DNA of 64,000 nt from Brevibacillus_F sp035644815 (GCA_035644815.1 DASQNU010000240.1:1-64000), one strand, 5' to 3'. Positions 48,253 to 57,284 are shown, counted from the first letter of the stretch. Notes: generated by a model not told the origin, from the sequence alone. Made by a program: numbers and translations.

Positions 48253-49731
48253 TTAATGACGAAACCATCCGCTTGGCTTCACATTCATATTGATATTGAT
48301 CTGCTTCACTTCCGTGTAGGCCTCATAACCGTATGTGCCGAGCTCACGGCCGATCCCGCTTTGTTTATACCCACCCCAGGGAGCTTCATTAAACGTTGGG
48401 TGATACGTATTAATCCATGTGATGCCCGCCCTAAGCTTACGGATGACTCTTTGCGCCTTTGCCCCATCATTGGTAAATACGCCGCCTGCCAAGCCATATT
48501 TTGTCCCATTGGCTAGACGAATCGCTTCTGCCTCGGTATGAAATTTTTGCACGACCAGTACAGGACCAAAAATCTCTTCCTGTACGAGACGCAGATCCGA
48601 AGAATCCACCTCAAAGATGGTAGGCTCCACGAAATATCCTTTATCCAGCCCATCCCGCAGCAATCTCTTGCCACCACATAGCAGCCGCCCTCCTTCCTCG
48701 ATCCCGCCTTGGATATAGGAAAGTACGCGATTCATATGGGCCTCCGAGATGAGCGGCCCCATTTCTGTATCAGGATGGAAGCCATCACCCACCACGATTT
48801 TTTGGGCGCGTTCAACAAGACGCTCCAGAAAACGCTCATAGATGCTAGCTTCCAGCAAAAGGCGGGAACCTGCCGAGCATACCTCTCCCTGATTGGCAAA
48901 GATGGCATACAAGGCATAATCTACGGCTGTCTCGAAATCTGCATCGGCAAACACGATGTTCGGCGATTTTCCCCCGAGTTCGAGCGATAGTTTTTTCACG
49001 GTATCTGCGGCATTTTTCATGATCGCGATGCCTGTTTCCGTTCCCCCGGTAAAGGCGACTTTGTCGACCCATTCATGTCTGGAAATTTCATCGCCTACCA
49101 CGTTTCCCGGTCCCGTCACGAGATTAGCAACACCCGCCGGAATGCCAGCCTGCTCTAAGCATTCAAACAGCATGATGGTGGACAAAGGTGTAAGATCGGC
49201 AGGCTTTAATACCAATGTGTTTCCAGCAGCCAAAGCAGGGGCTACTTTCTGCGCATTCATGACAAGCGGGTAATTCCAGCACGTAATCGCCCCCACGACC
49301 CCGATCGGCTCCCGTACGACAAACGCTTGGATTTCTTCCGGCACATCATAGGTCTGGCCCTGCGGTTTTGTGCATAGTCCCGCGTAGTAACGGAATTGGT
49401 TGACGGCATCCTGCACATCATAAGTGGATTCTCGTAAGGGCTTTCCATTGTTCATCGTATCGACTTCTGCAAATTCGTTCGCCCGTTGTTCGATCAGGTC
49501 TGCTACCTTGCTGAGCAGCTCCGCCCGCTTGCGTGCCGGTGTTTCTGCCCATCCGGATTCATCGAAGGCCCTCCTTGCTGCCGAGATTGCCAATCGGGCG
49601 TCTTCTCTCGTCCCTTTTGTCACATGGGCAATGGTTTCACCGTTAGCCGGATTGATGACTGCGAATGACTCTCCGGAAATGGATTCCACCCACTGGCCGT
49701 CAATATACATCTTTTTTACTTGTTGGGACAT
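48253..49731 (-). CDS. NAD-dependent aldehyde dehydrogenase (aminobutyraldehyde/betaine aldehyde type)
   Basis: A 492-residue ALDH with the catalytic Cys in NQGEVCSAGSRLLLEASI, the general-base Glu in KLSLELGGKSPNIVFADADF and the cofactor-loop GGTETGIAIMKNAA (usual motif FTGSTEVG reads FTGGTETG here). The aminoaldehyde class features fit: WNYPLVMNAQKVAPALAAGN and PWGGYKQSGIGRELG. Beside a putrescine aminotransferase it probably oxidises 4-aminobutyraldehyde to GABA. It begins 11 bases after the aminotransferase gene. Confidence 0.93.
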   Translation of the reverse strand: MSQQVKKMYIDGQWVESISGESFAVINPANGETIAHVTKGTREDARLAISAARRAFDESGWAETPARKRAELLSKVADLIEQRANEFAEVDTMNNGKPLRESTYDVQDAVNQFRYYAGLCTKPQGQTYDVPEEIQAFVVREPIGVVGAITCWNYPLVMNAQKVAPALAAGNTLVLKPADLTPLSTIMLFECLEQAGIPAGVANLVTGPGNVVGDEISRHEWVDKVAFTGGTETGIAIMKNAADTVKKLSLELGGKSPNIVFADADFETAVDYALYAIFANQGEVCSAGSRLLLEASIYERFLERLVERAQKIVVGDGFHPDTEMGPLISEAHMNRVLSYIQGGIEEGGRLLCGGKRLLRDGLDKGYFVEPTIFEVDSSDLRLVQEEIFGPVLVVQKFHTEAEAIRLANGTKYGLAGGVFTNDGAKAQRVIRKLRAGITWINTYHPTFNEAPWGGYKQSGIGRELGTYGYEAYTEVKQININMNVKPSGWFRH

Positions 49732-49742
49732 CCTCTTCCCCC

Positions 49743-51107
49743 CTACTTATTTACTTGGAGCTGCTTGGAAAGTTGGCTGATTCCTTCTTCAATGCATGCG
49801 AGCACGTAATCAATTTGCTCATAGGAAATGATCGCAGGCGGTTCCAGACGGATGACCGTCGCGTTATTCAGCGTGCCCGCCACCAGAATCTTTTTGCTGA
49901 AGAGTTGCTTAGCGAGTGTATAGCCCAAGCTGTTATTGGCAAATTCCATGGCGATCAACAAGCCCTTCCCCCGTGCGTCGACAAGCACATCGGGATAACG
50001 GGCTTGGATTTCCTTCAGATGCTTGAGAATATAAGCTCCTTTTTCATGTGCTTTCTGCGGGATATTGTCCTCCAGGATGGTATGGATACCGGCAATCGCA
50101 CCTGCGCAGCAAAGCGGATTACCGCCAAATGTTGAGGATCCGAGCAAAAACGGATTTTCCTCCATTTTCGACCACCATTTCTTCTTCGCTACCATGGCTG
50201 CAATGGGCATCACACCACCGCCGAACGCTTTGCCCAGTGTCATAATATCGGGGACAACATCCCAATGGTCCACCCCAAACAACTTGCCTGTGCGTCCCAT
50301 ACCTGTCTGCACCTCGTCAACGATCAACAGACATTCGTATTGGTCACAAATTTGGCGAAGACGAGGCAAAAAGTCATCGGGTGGAATATTGACGCCGCCT
50401 TCTCCTTGGATCGGCTCTACAATCACCCCTGCTACCGTTTCACCCGTCGCGATCAGCATACGAATGGCTTGCTCAACGGCGTCCGCATTGCCATAGGGCA
50501 CATGCTGAAAGCCCGGGACGAGAGGGTAATACGGCTCACGGAAGGTCGATTTGCCGGAAGCGGAGAGCGAACCCAGCGTTTTCCCGTGGAAGCCTTTCTC
50601 CATCGAAATGAAATACTTCTTGCCCGTGGCCAAACGCGCGAGCTTGAGCGCCATCTCATTGGCTTCCGTCCCACAATTCACGAGATAGCAATGCTGGAGA
50701 TCTCCGGGGGTAATATAAGCCACCAGCTTCGAGAGATACCCGCGCAACGGATCGACCATTTCCTGGCTGTGCAGAGCGTAGCGCTTGATTTGCGCTTCTA
50801 CTGCTTTCACAACTTTCGGATGGCGATGGCCTAACAAATAAACACCGTAACCGCCAAGGCAATCAATGTACTCATCGCCCATCGTATCGCGAAAGACAGC
50901 TGCTTCCCCCTCCCATTCCACGACGGAGAAATCGGTAGACACGGATTTTCTGTGCAAAAGGATCGCTTTTGTCACATGATTGGTAAAGTTATCGATTGAA
51001 TCCGCGACGATTTGCTTTTTCTGCTCGACAGTGAGCGTTTCACTTTGAATAAAGCCTAGTACCTCCTCTGCCAACTGTAATGCTTCTTCACGTGATTTTC
51101 GTTCCAT
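49743..51107 (-). CDS. Putrescine aminotransferase-like class III aminotransferase
   Basis: PLP enzyme closely resembling E. coli PatA (YgjG), which converts putrescine to 4-aminobutyraldehyde. Shared stretches are YALHSQEMVDPLRGYLSKL, NCGTEANEMALKLARL, KGFHGKTLGSLSASGKSTFR, PGFQHVPYGN, VEPIQGEGGVNIPP, VDEVQTGMGRTGKLF, LGKAFGGGVMPIAA (PLP Lys) and KKILVAGTLNNATVIRLEPP. About 454 residues. The ATG at 51107 follows AAGGG by 8 bases; a GTG at 51116 is upstream of it. A sigma-54 promoter lies at 51152-51167. Confidence 0.93.
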   Translation of the reverse strand: MERKSREEALQLAEEVLGFIQSETLTVEQKKQIVADSIDNFTNHVTKAILLHRKSVSTDFSVVEWEGEAAVFRDTMGDEYIDCLGGYGVYLLGHRHPKVVKAVEAQIKRYALHSQEMVDPLRGYLSKLVAYITPGDLQHCYLVNCGTEANEMALKLARLATGKKYFISMEKGFHGKTLGSLSASGKSTFREPYYPLVPGFQHVPYGNADAVEQAIRMLIATGETVAGVIVEPIQGEGGVNIPPDDFLPRLRQICDQYECLLIVDEVQTGMGRTGKLFGVDHWDVVPDIMTLGKAFGGGVMPIAAMVAKKKWWSKMEENPFLLGSSTFGGNPLCCAGAIAGIHTILEDNIPQKAHEKGAYILKHLKEIQARYPDVLVDARGKGLLIAMEFANNSLGYTLAKQLFSKKILVAGTLNNATVIRLEPPAIISYEQIDYVLACIEEGISQLSKQLQVNK

Positions 51108-51151
51108 TGTGATCACCCTTTTTACGAATTAGTTTTCGTGGATTACCTACT

Positions 51152-51167
51152 GCAAGGATGATGCCAA
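51152..51167 (-). promoter_or_regulatory. Sigma-54 promoter of the aminotransferase-aldehyde dehydrogenase operon
   Basis: Minus-strand TTGGCAT, 5 bases, TTGC, with GG and GC in register, 45 bases upstream of the coding start. Confidence 0.88.
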
Positions 51168-51291
51168 ATGGACTATGCATGTAAAAGCGAGGGTTTTGCG
51201 TAAATTGTTCTCGATTTTTAGAAAAAATTTAGCGATACGCGTGTTTTGTTCTCATCTAGTCAGGAAACATCCCTATTTCAGCGGTTTCTCC

Positions 51292-51307
51292 TTCTCATTA
51301 ATGAGAA
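51292..51307. promoter_or_regulatory. Enhancer palindrome of the putrescine module
   Basis: TTCTCATTAATGAGAA is a perfect 8-bp palindrome about 125-140 bases upstream of the -24 element of the aminotransferase promoter. The half-site ATGAGAA recurs upstream of the permease promoter. Confidence 0.65.
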
Positions 51308-51353
51308 AAATACGATTTTTGTAATGTGTATATCCGTTGTCGAATTCCACATG

Positions 51354-51383
51354 AAAAACAGACTGTATCTTGCATACAGCCTG
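51354..51383 (-). terminator. Terminator of the permease gene
   Basis: CAGGCTGTAT and ATACAGTCTG on the minus strand form a stem followed by TTTTTCATG, about 18 bases past the permease stop. Confidence 0.85.
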
Positions 51384-51400
51384 CCATTTTGACGCCATTT

Positions 51401-52753
51401 TCAGCTGATACTGCCCGATTTCTCATCCAGTTCAATTAGTGGCGTTTTTCTCAACCGGTAGATTCGGTAAACGAGATAAGCGATACCGATGACTGCCCAA
51501 CATGCACCAAGCATAAACGAGCTCGATTCGAGGTTCAGCCATAGTATACCTACGGTAATAGCCCCCGCTAATGGGGACAAAAAGTATTTCAGAAACCCTC
51601 TTACTGTTTTGTATTGTTGTTCCCGGACCACGTAGTGCGCGATGACCGACAAGTTGACAAATGTAAACGCAATGAGCGCACCAAAGTTGAGCAAGGAGAC
51701 CGCCGTCACCAGATCCAAAAAGAGGGCTGTCAAGGAAACCAGTCCAACGAAAATCACATTGTAGACAGGTGTACCTCTCTTCGGATGGACGTAACCAAAC
51801 AGCCGTACTGGCAGCAATTTGTCTCTACCCATGACGTAAAGCAAGCGTGAAACACTTGCGTGGGAAGTTAATCCGGAAGCAAAATTGGCCATGAACACTG
51901 TTGCAACAAATATCGATTGAAACAGCGTGCCCCCTACATAAAGGGCAATCTCAGAGCCAGCAGCCTCCACATCCTGAAATCTGGAGACGTCAGGGAAATA
52001 GGATTGAATGAAATAAGATACGAAGATAAATAATCCTCCGCCAATTAACGCAACCAACAGGATTCCCCGCGGGATATTCTTTTTCGGATCTGGCGTTTCT
52101 TCGGACAGGGTCGTGACCGCATCAAATCCAAGAAAGGAGAAGCATAATATCGTGGCCCCGGCGATCAACGTACCGAGCGCCATGTCTTCTGAAACGAAGG
52201 GCTGCGCTGAAACGATATGAGCCGTTCCTTCTCCCATCAGTAATCCTCGGACAATGAGCACAATAAAGATGGCGAGAACTAAGAACTGAAACGTGACGAG
52301 AAAGGAGTTGAAATTCGCCATGATGTTGACGCCCCAGGCATTAATCAAGGTGGAGAGCAATACAACCCCAATAATCAGCACCCAGGAAGGAATATCTGGA
52401 AAAATGGAGGTTACGTACATACTGATCAAGAGTGCATTTACCATCGGCATAAACAGATAGTCCAGCAATGCTGACCAGCCGACGAGAAAACCGAGATGCG
52501 GGTGGATCGTATTCTTCGCGTACGTATAAGCAGACCCTGCAGATGGATAGACCCTCACCATATGGCCGTAACTGATCGCCGTAAAAAGCATGCCGACCAA
52601 AGCCAAAACATACGCGGTCGGTACATGCCCAGAGGTCATTTCCGATACGATGCCGAATGTGTCAAAAATAACCATCGGTGTCATGTAGCCGATTCCAATC
52701 ATGACGACATGCCACAGCTTTAACGTCCGCTTTAGTTCACCTACAGTTTCCAT
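51401..52753 (-). CDS. APC family putrescine importer (PuuP-like)
   Basis: A 450-residue, twelve-helix permease that strongly resembles E. coli PuuP: LKLWHVVMIGIGYMTPMVIF, TFGIVSEMTSGHVPTAYVLA, GSAYTYAKNTIHPHLGFLVG, GATILCFSFLGFDAVTTLSE, GLTSHASVSRLLYVMGRDKL and GYVHPKRGTPVYNVIFVGLV. The ATG follows GGGGGATCTT. It has its own sigma-54-type promoter (52893-52908) and a terminator, so it is a separate unit from the aminotransferase operon but probably under the same activator. Confidence 0.92.
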   Translation of the reverse strand: METVGELKRTLKLWHVVMIGIGYMTPMVIFDTFGIVSEMTSGHVPTAYVLALVGMLFTAISYGHMVRVYPSAGSAYTYAKNTIHPHLGFLVGWSALLDYLFMPMVNALLISMYVTSIFPDIPSWVLIIGVVLLSTLINAWGVNIMANFNSFLVTFQFLVLAIFIVLIVRGLLMGEGTAHIVSAQPFVSEDMALGTLIAGATILCFSFLGFDAVTTLSEETPDPKKNIPRGILLVALIGGGLFIFVSYFIQSYFPDVSRFQDVEAAGSEIALYVGGTLFQSIFVATVFMANFASGLTSHASVSRLLYVMGRDKLLPVRLFGYVHPKRGTPVYNVIFVGLVSLTALFLDLVTAVSLLNFGALIAFTFVNLSVIAHYVVREQQYKTVRGFLKYFLSPLAGAITVGILWLNLESSSFMLGACWAVIGIAYLVYRIYRLRKTPLIELDEKSGSIS

Positions 52754-52892
52754 AAGATCCCCCTTTTCGTTACGTTTGTACCTTATACGTTACCAACGAG
52801 TAAAATTATGAATAATCAGATAATTCCCACCCTCAGATATCTTTCTCTGTGGATCTACCCGCTTTCCTCCTTTCCTTTTGCCAATCTTCTTT

Positions 52893-52908
52893 ACAAGTAT
52901 TGTGCCAA
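52893..52908 (-). promoter_or_regulatory. Sigma-54 promoter of the putrescine permease gene
   Basis: Minus-strand TTGGCAC, 5 bases, TTGT. The -24 element is perfect; the -12 element has T for C at the last base, still within known variation. It lies 140 bases before the start codon, in the 426-base gap between the permease and xerS genes. Confidence 0.7.
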
Positions 52909-53000
52909 CGTTCCCATAAACAAAAAATGAATGTTTTTCTCGCCTTTTAAAGACAAATGGTGTATCAACACGGATGTATGCTGGTTGATTAATTATCTAA

Positions 53001-53033
53001 AAATTGAGAAATTATTCTACAAAATGAGAAATT
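53001..53033. promoter_or_regulatory. Two enhancer half-sites 20 bases apart upstream of the permease promoter
   Basis: AAATTGAGAAATT and AAAATGAGAAATT recur with a 20-base period (two helical turns), about 95-125 bases upstream of the -24 element. The half-site TGAGAA is the arm of the palindrome at 51292-51307. Confidence 0.55.
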
Positions 53034-53179
53034 CGCGTTTAGCTGTCTCCTGAATGTGATGCCTTCAGTTTCTTTACACTTGAATCCGTTCAGTTCTATC
53101 AGTAAAATGGGAATATACGTTCGTTTCCACTTGGAATGAATATTTTATTTTGGGATCATTGCAGGATGGTGAGATTGCC

Positions 53180-54292
53180 TTGTCAGTTATAAAAAACAGA
53201 GATGCTCTACTATTACTACAAAGAACACCATTATTCCCCTGGTATGTTGAAAAATATATTGAACATAAAAAGTCCAAGAAAAGCGCCCCATCTACATTGG
53301 TGGGATATTTACGTGACTTTGCGTACTTTTTTCGTTGGATCATGACGGAAGGGTTAACGCAGGCTAAAGAAATAAAGGATATCTCTCTACAAGAGCTAAA
53401 CGATTTAAAGAAGGAAACGATTGAAAGCTATATTGTTTATTTGCAAGAATCTCACTTGGATGAGCGAACGATTTTACTTGATAAACCTACAAAAAGTGCA
53501 AAAAAAGAATACAGTGATCATACCATAAACAGGAAGATCTCTAGCTTGAAATCGCTATTCTACTATCTATCCGCTCTTTCAGAGGATGAAAACGGAGAAT
53601 CGTATTTACATCGCAATGTCATGGCGAAAATCGAAACGAATATAGAGACAATCACGCCGTTGGCTCGGGCGCATACGATTCGGGCGAAGATCCTGATCGA
53701 TGAGCAAATCCATCGATTCGTCCAATTTGTTTATGAAGGCTATCTTGCCCATTGTGATACGAAAAAGAAACAGCAACACCATCTGCAGAACAGGGACCGG
53801 GATACAGCGATCGTAGCGCTCATTTTGTCCGGAGGGTTCCGTGTTTCGGAAATCATTAATTTGAACCTTTCCGATATCGCGTTGGAGAAAAATCAATTGA
53901 AGATGATCCGAAAAGGCAAGAAAGAAGATGCACCATTTTTTAGTGACTGGGGCAAAGCCTACTTGATTACATACCTAGAAAACCGTCAGAAGTATAAGCC
54001 TGCCGAAGCGGATGATGCCGTTTTTCTTGCCCTCTCCCCCACAAAGCCTTATGGTCATCGCATCGAGCTTCGGACGGTGCAAAAGTTTGTGAAGAAATAC
54101 GGCAAAGCATTCGGCATGCCTGACTTATCGGTCCACAAGCTTAGACATAGTTTTGCCACGCAATTTCTGCGGCTGAATCCAGATCCGCACCAACTGCAAG
54201 CACAATTGGGGCATTCCAAGATCGATACGACGATGCAGTACGCACATGTACTGGATGACACGCTTAGTAAAGCGATTAACCGTACAACGTGA
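53180..54292 (+). CDS. xerS: Tyrosine recombinase XerS
   Basis: Site-specific recombinase; XerS proteins resolve chromosome dimers at a single dif-like site in some Firmicutes. An N-terminal SAM-like domain (PLFPWYVEKYIEHKKSKKSA) is followed by the catalytic domain with Arg in LILSGGFRVSEIINLN, HKLRHSFATQFL and LGHSKIDTTMQYAHVLDD, whose Tyr is the nucleophile. The TTG at 53180 is preferred because GGATGGTGAG lies just upstream; a TTG at 53150 would add ten residues with no site. About 370 residues, slightly longer than the Bacillus subtilis protein. It is alone in its unit, and no dif site was recognised nearby. Confidence 0.88.
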   Translation: MSVIKNRDALLLLQRTPLFPWYVEKYIEHKKSKKSAPSTLVGYLRDFAYFFRWIMTEGLTQAKEIKDISLQELNDLKKETIESYIVYLQESHLDERTILLDKPTKSAKKEYSDHTINRKISSLKSLFYYLSALSEDENGESYLHRNVMAKIETNIETITPLARAHTIRAKILIDEQIHRFVQFVYEGYLAHCDTKKKQQHHLQNRDRDTAIVALILSGGFRVSEIINLNLSDIALEKNQLKMIRKGKKEDAPFFSDWGKAYLITYLENRQKYKPAEADDAVFLALSPTKPYGHRIELRTVQKFVKKYGKAFGMPDLSVHKLRHSFATQFLRLNPDPHQLQAQLGHSKIDTTMQYAHVLDDTLSKAINRTT

Positions 54293-54305
54293 CCTAAAAA
54301 TTTCA

Positions 54306-54359
54306 AAAAGGAGACTCTCTTTTCCTTCGTATAGAAGTAGTGGAAGGGAGTCTCCTTTT
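54306..54359 (+). terminator. Terminator of xerS
   Basis: AAAAGGAGACTC pairs with GAGTCTCCTTTT around a long loop with an inner TTTCC/GGAA helix. The plus strand ends CCTTTTATAT. Confidence 0.75.
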
Positions 54360-54477
54360 ATATCGAGTATCTATACATTGTCATGATTATCGGTTAAGTG
54401 ATCGTGCCACACCAATCTTATGTATTTTCAGTACACGACTATCAAATCCCCTCTTTTTTACTTCTATTTTCGTTTTA

Positions 54478-54507
54478 GAAAAAGAAAAAGACCTTAACAT
54501 GGTCCTT
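54478..54507 (-). terminator. Weak terminator after the HAD gene fragment
   Basis: On the minus strand AGGACC and GGTCTT form a short stem followed by TTTTTCTTTTTCT, 17 bases past the stop. Confidence 0.55.
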
Positions 54508-54523
54508 TAACGTTGTGAATAGG

Positions 54524-54886
54524 CTATTGATGGTTATTCCCCTGTAAGGATAGCATTTGAATGATAGTTTTCATTACAGCATCTTCGTCATTAGAACGGG
54601 TAATAAAATTCGCGACATCTTTTAATTCTTGAACGGCATTTCGGACAGCAAAACTATAGGTAGCACGAGTCATAAGTTCTAAATCATTATAACCATCTCC
54701 GAATGCCATTGTTTCTTCAGGAGTAACATTCAATAATCGTTGCAAGTGTTCAACAATAGTGCCCTTATGAACATTGGCATACGCGATATCGATCCATGCG
54801 GCTTCCGAAGCAACGATATAAGCCGACTCAAAAAACGGATGTAGTTTTCCTTTATTCCCTATTTGTGGTAAGTGATAACAAGACAA
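54524..54886 (-). pseudogene. Truncated Cof-type HAD-IIB phosphatase, N-terminal part missing
   Basis: The 120-residue frame holds only the C-terminal half of a Cof-like sugar/nucleotide phosphatase: NVHKGTIVEHLQRLLNVTPE, MAFGDGYNDLELMTRATYSF and VANFITRSNDEDAVMKTI. The GDGYND motif (motif IV) is intact, but the N-terminal DxD nucleophile and the cap domain, which make up some 150 residues of a normal 260-280 residue enzyme, are absent. The first 25 residues (MSCYHLPQIGNKGKL) do not match the family. It abuts the divergent serine hydrolase gene, so the break may be a recombination junction. Confidence 0.75.
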
Positions 54887-54937
54887 TATTGTATAATATA
54901 GATTAAATTCTTAGTGGGAAGAGGGTTGAATAAATTT

Positions 54938-56167
54938 ATGCAGAAACTAGGTTTCTCAGTATCACGCCTGCACCGCTTGAGTACAGTCTTGCAAGGTTAT
55001 GTCGATCGCGGTGAGATTGCAGGCGTTGTTACCCTGATACACCGGTACGGCGAAGAGGCTTACTTCGATACAATAGGCTGGCAGGACAAAGAGGCACAGA
55101 CCCCCATAAAGCGGAATACTCTCTTCCGAATCATGTCAATGACAAAACCTGTAACAGCTGTTGCTGCTTTGATGCTGGTTGAAGAAGGAAAAGTTCGTCT
55201 GTTTGATCCCGTAGACACTTGGCTGCCTGAGTTATCTAACCGGATGGTACTGCGGGATCCGAACGGACCGCTCGACGAAGTCACACCCGCATCACGTTCG
55301 ATTACGCTTCATGATCTGCTTACCTCAACGCTTGGCATTGGTTGGGGGGAACATCAACTGCTGCCTGCCATTTTCAACTTGCTCCCCGCACCTCTTGCGA
55401 AAACAATGGGTGCCGATCATGCCGAACACCTCGATCCTGACGCTTGGATGAAGCGGCTGGGTGAATTACCTTTGGTATATGAACCGGGAAGCCGTTTTCT
55501 TTACCATATTGCCTACGAAATTCTTGGCGTATTGATTGCCCGGGTTGCAGGAAAACCTTTGGGGGAATTTTTCGAAGAGCGCATCTTCCATCCTCTAGGG
55601 ATGACGGACACTGGCTTTACGGTGTCGCCGGAAAAGCGAGATAGGCTGGCTGTCTCCTATGCGCCAGCACCGGATGGAAGTCTCATTGTGCTGGATCGTT
55701 CGGAGACTACCGGTTGGTCGGGAGCTCCGCTCTTCCCTTCAGGAGGAGGTGGTCTCATTTCTACCGCTGACGACTATCAGCGTTTTGGGCGAATGCTCTT
55801 GGGCAAAGGAGAACTGAATGGGGTGCGCATACTCTCCCGTAAGTCTGTGGAGGCAATGACGACGGACTTTTTAACGCCTGAACAGCATGCTCATCCTTTC
55901 TTTGATGAAACCGATTATGATGGTTCGATGATGTGGACGAACAAAGGGTATGGTTATGGCGTGTCAGTTAGGTCACGACAAATTGGACTTGGGCCGAGCG
56001 TTGGTTCCTTCTTCTGGCCGGGTGCCCTTGGTACGACTTGGATCGCGGACCCAAAAGAGGATCTGATGGCAACTCTCATGGTTCAGCTCCGAGGCGCACA
56101 GCTTCCCCAAAATAGCAAACTCGCATATGACTTTTGGACAATGATGTATCAAGCGATAAATGAATGA
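54938..56167 (+). CDS. Serine hydrolase of the beta-lactamase/penicillin-binding protein class C family
   Basis: A 409-residue predicted hydrolase with the acyl-enzyme SxxK motif as FRIMSMTKPVTAVAALML, a tyrosine motif FLYHIAYEILGVLI (Y-H-I rather than the usual Y-x-N) and a C-terminal FFWPGALGTTWIADPKEDL in place of the KTG motif. This pattern fits esterases and D-aminopeptidase-like members (EstB class) rather than a true beta-lactamase. No signal peptide is evident, so a cytoplasmic place is likely. The ATG at 54938 follows GGAAGAGGG by 12 bases; a GTG at 54914 precedes that site. Confidence 0.88.
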   Translation: MQKLGFSVSRLHRLSTVLQGYVDRGEIAGVVTLIHRYGEEAYFDTIGWQDKEAQTPIKRNTLFRIMSMTKPVTAVAALMLVEEGKVRLFDPVDTWLPELSNRMVLRDPNGPLDEVTPASRSITLHDLLTSTLGIGWGEHQLLPAIFNLLPAPLAKTMGADHAEHLDPDAWMKRLGELPLVYEPGSRFLYHIAYEILGVLIARVAGKPLGEFFEERIFHPLGMTDTGFTVSPEKRDRLAVSYAPAPDGSLIVLDRSETTGWSGAPLFPSGGGGLISTADDYQRFGRMLLGKGELNGVRILSRKSVEAMTTDFLTPEQHAHPFFDETDYDGSMMWTNKGYGYGVSVRSRQIGLGPSVGSFFWPGALGTTWIADPKEDLMATLMVQLRGAQLPQNSKLAYDFWTMMYQAINE

Positions 56168-56285
56168 TATGCACAGTGGTGCGATAATGCATAGAGCAGT
56201 CCTAAGGCTTGACATTAGAATCTTAGACTCGCCGCCGTTTTTAAGCTATGGTAGCTCGTTTAATGATGTGTGAGCCAGAATTTAG

Positions 56286-56438
56286 TCAAACCTTTTCCAC
56301 ACCGGGGTGGGCGGCAGCGAGCTCCACCAGCTTTGCCGCTCCCCGCCCGGACAGCACCGGCGTCCAACCTCGAATCAGCAGTTCCGCCGTCACGAACCGT
56401 GCAGCGTGCTCAAAAGTACCGAACACCGCGATAACCGG
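56286..56438 (-). pseudogene. Fragment of a saccharopine dehydrogenase-like NADP-binding protein
   Basis: A minus-strand frame of about 50 residues reads VIAVFGTFEHAARFVTAELL and GWTPVLSGRGAAKLVELAAA, the N-terminal Rossmann fold of trans-acting enoyl reductase/saccharopine dehydrogenase-like enzymes (GATGHTGRFVAAELLRRG in intact members). The glycine pattern GxxGxxG is damaged (GTFEHAARF), an in-frame stop stands in front, and the frame stops after the first helix. It is GC-rich compared with its flanks, so probably imported. It lies in the gene-free stretch 56168-56635. Confidence 0.6.
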
Positions 56439-56530
56439 CTACACGCCCAATATCCATTACAGGCCATGTAAATATGATACGGAATGCCACCGTAACCGTT
56501 CCTTCCATTCATTTGATAGGCGGCCAGCTT
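56439..56530 (-). pseudogene. Possible fragment of a PGRP/amidase-type gene
   Basis: The minus strand reads KLAAYQMNGRNGYGGIPYHI followed by YMACNGYW, reminiscent of the YHxxI/GIPYH segment of peptidoglycan-recognition amidases. No start, no further homology and immediate junction with the saccharopine dehydrogenase fragment suggest two recombined remnants. Confidence 0.35.
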
Positions 56531-56635
56531 AAAATTGGCGATCTATCAAATAAATCGAAAATAGGGTTTGGGTTAGTTATGTTACTTTTCGGGATTACAC
56601 GGTTCTCAGTCCTTTCTGAATCGTTTTCTAATTGC

Positions 56636-57274
56636 TTATATGCTTTGCTGCAACCTATTTGGCACCACTGGTTTCGTTAGCCAATGCTCATCCGTCTGAA
56701 CATGATTTTTACGTACGAACTTCGCTACAGAGCTTTTGAACTCATCGTAATGAAAGGACTCCGCAACCCTAACCACGTAACCTTCTTGCTCGCCTCCAAA
56801 AACGGAATGTTGCGTATAACAGTTTTTTACCTTTTGTTCATTCCACACGCCTCTGTAAAGGACTGGGGCGACTTCTACTCCGAGTAATTTTGCCCAATCC
56901 AATGTTTCCTGCCAAGATAGACAGTGATTTTCTTCATTCCAGATGGAGAAAATATAGAAGTAGCTAGTCAAATCCTCGTAGTAAATGGAATGCTTGGCAA
57001 ACACATTTTCACCGCAAATCCTCCACCCTTCCGGAATATGAAAGGAAATCATTCCATGCAGCATTTTCACCCAATGGCGGGATTCGTGATCTTTGCTATC
57101 AAGTGACCTTGCGTGGATGGAGTCTCGATACATCGTCGTGTTTTCACCATCTAGCTTTTCTGTTACAACCACTTCGCGCCCTTCAAAATGACTGACCGAT
57201 TTTAGAATTTTATCATCATCCGTTTTACTTCTCGACCATGGTAGGTGAAAAGTTCTTGGATACTTTGTCCTCAT
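56636..57274 (-). CDS. RNA ligase family protein (Rnl-type adenylyltransferase domain)
   Basis: ATP-dependent polynucleotide ligase core of 212 residues. The nucleotidyltransferase motifs are readable: motif I VVTEKLDGENTTMYRD with Lys40 as the AMP acceptor, motif III GENVFAKHSIYYEDL, IIIa YFYIFSIWNEE, motif IV EQEGYVVRV and motif V SVAKFVRKNH. There is no C-terminal OB or ligase-specific domain, so it is a compact enzyme. The ATG at 57274 follows GAGGTGA 10 bases after the kinase-HD gene, so the two are an operon. Seals RNA ends made ready by the partner enzyme, by analogy with T4 Pnkp-Rnl1. Confidence 0.88.
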   Translation of the reverse strand: MRTKYPRTFHLPWSRSKTDDDKILKSVSHFEGREVVVTEKLDGENTTMYRDSIHARSLDSKDHESRHWVKMLHGMISFHIPEGWRICGENVFAKHSIYYEDLTSYFYIFSIWNEENHCLSWQETLDWAKLLGVEVAPVLYRGVWNEQKVKNCYTQHSVFGGEQEGYVVRVAESFHYDEFKSSVAKFVRKNHVQTDEHWLTKPVVPNRLQQSI

Positions 57275-57284
57275 ACGCTTCACC

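Noticed and set aside
53040..53179. Possible dif site for XerS upstream of the gene
   Set aside because: No convincing 11-6-11 inverted half-sites could be read.
56248..56532. Plus-strand frame of 94 codons in the fossil region
   Set aside because: The minus strand reads as a saccharopine dehydrogenase-like fragment with far better protein character.
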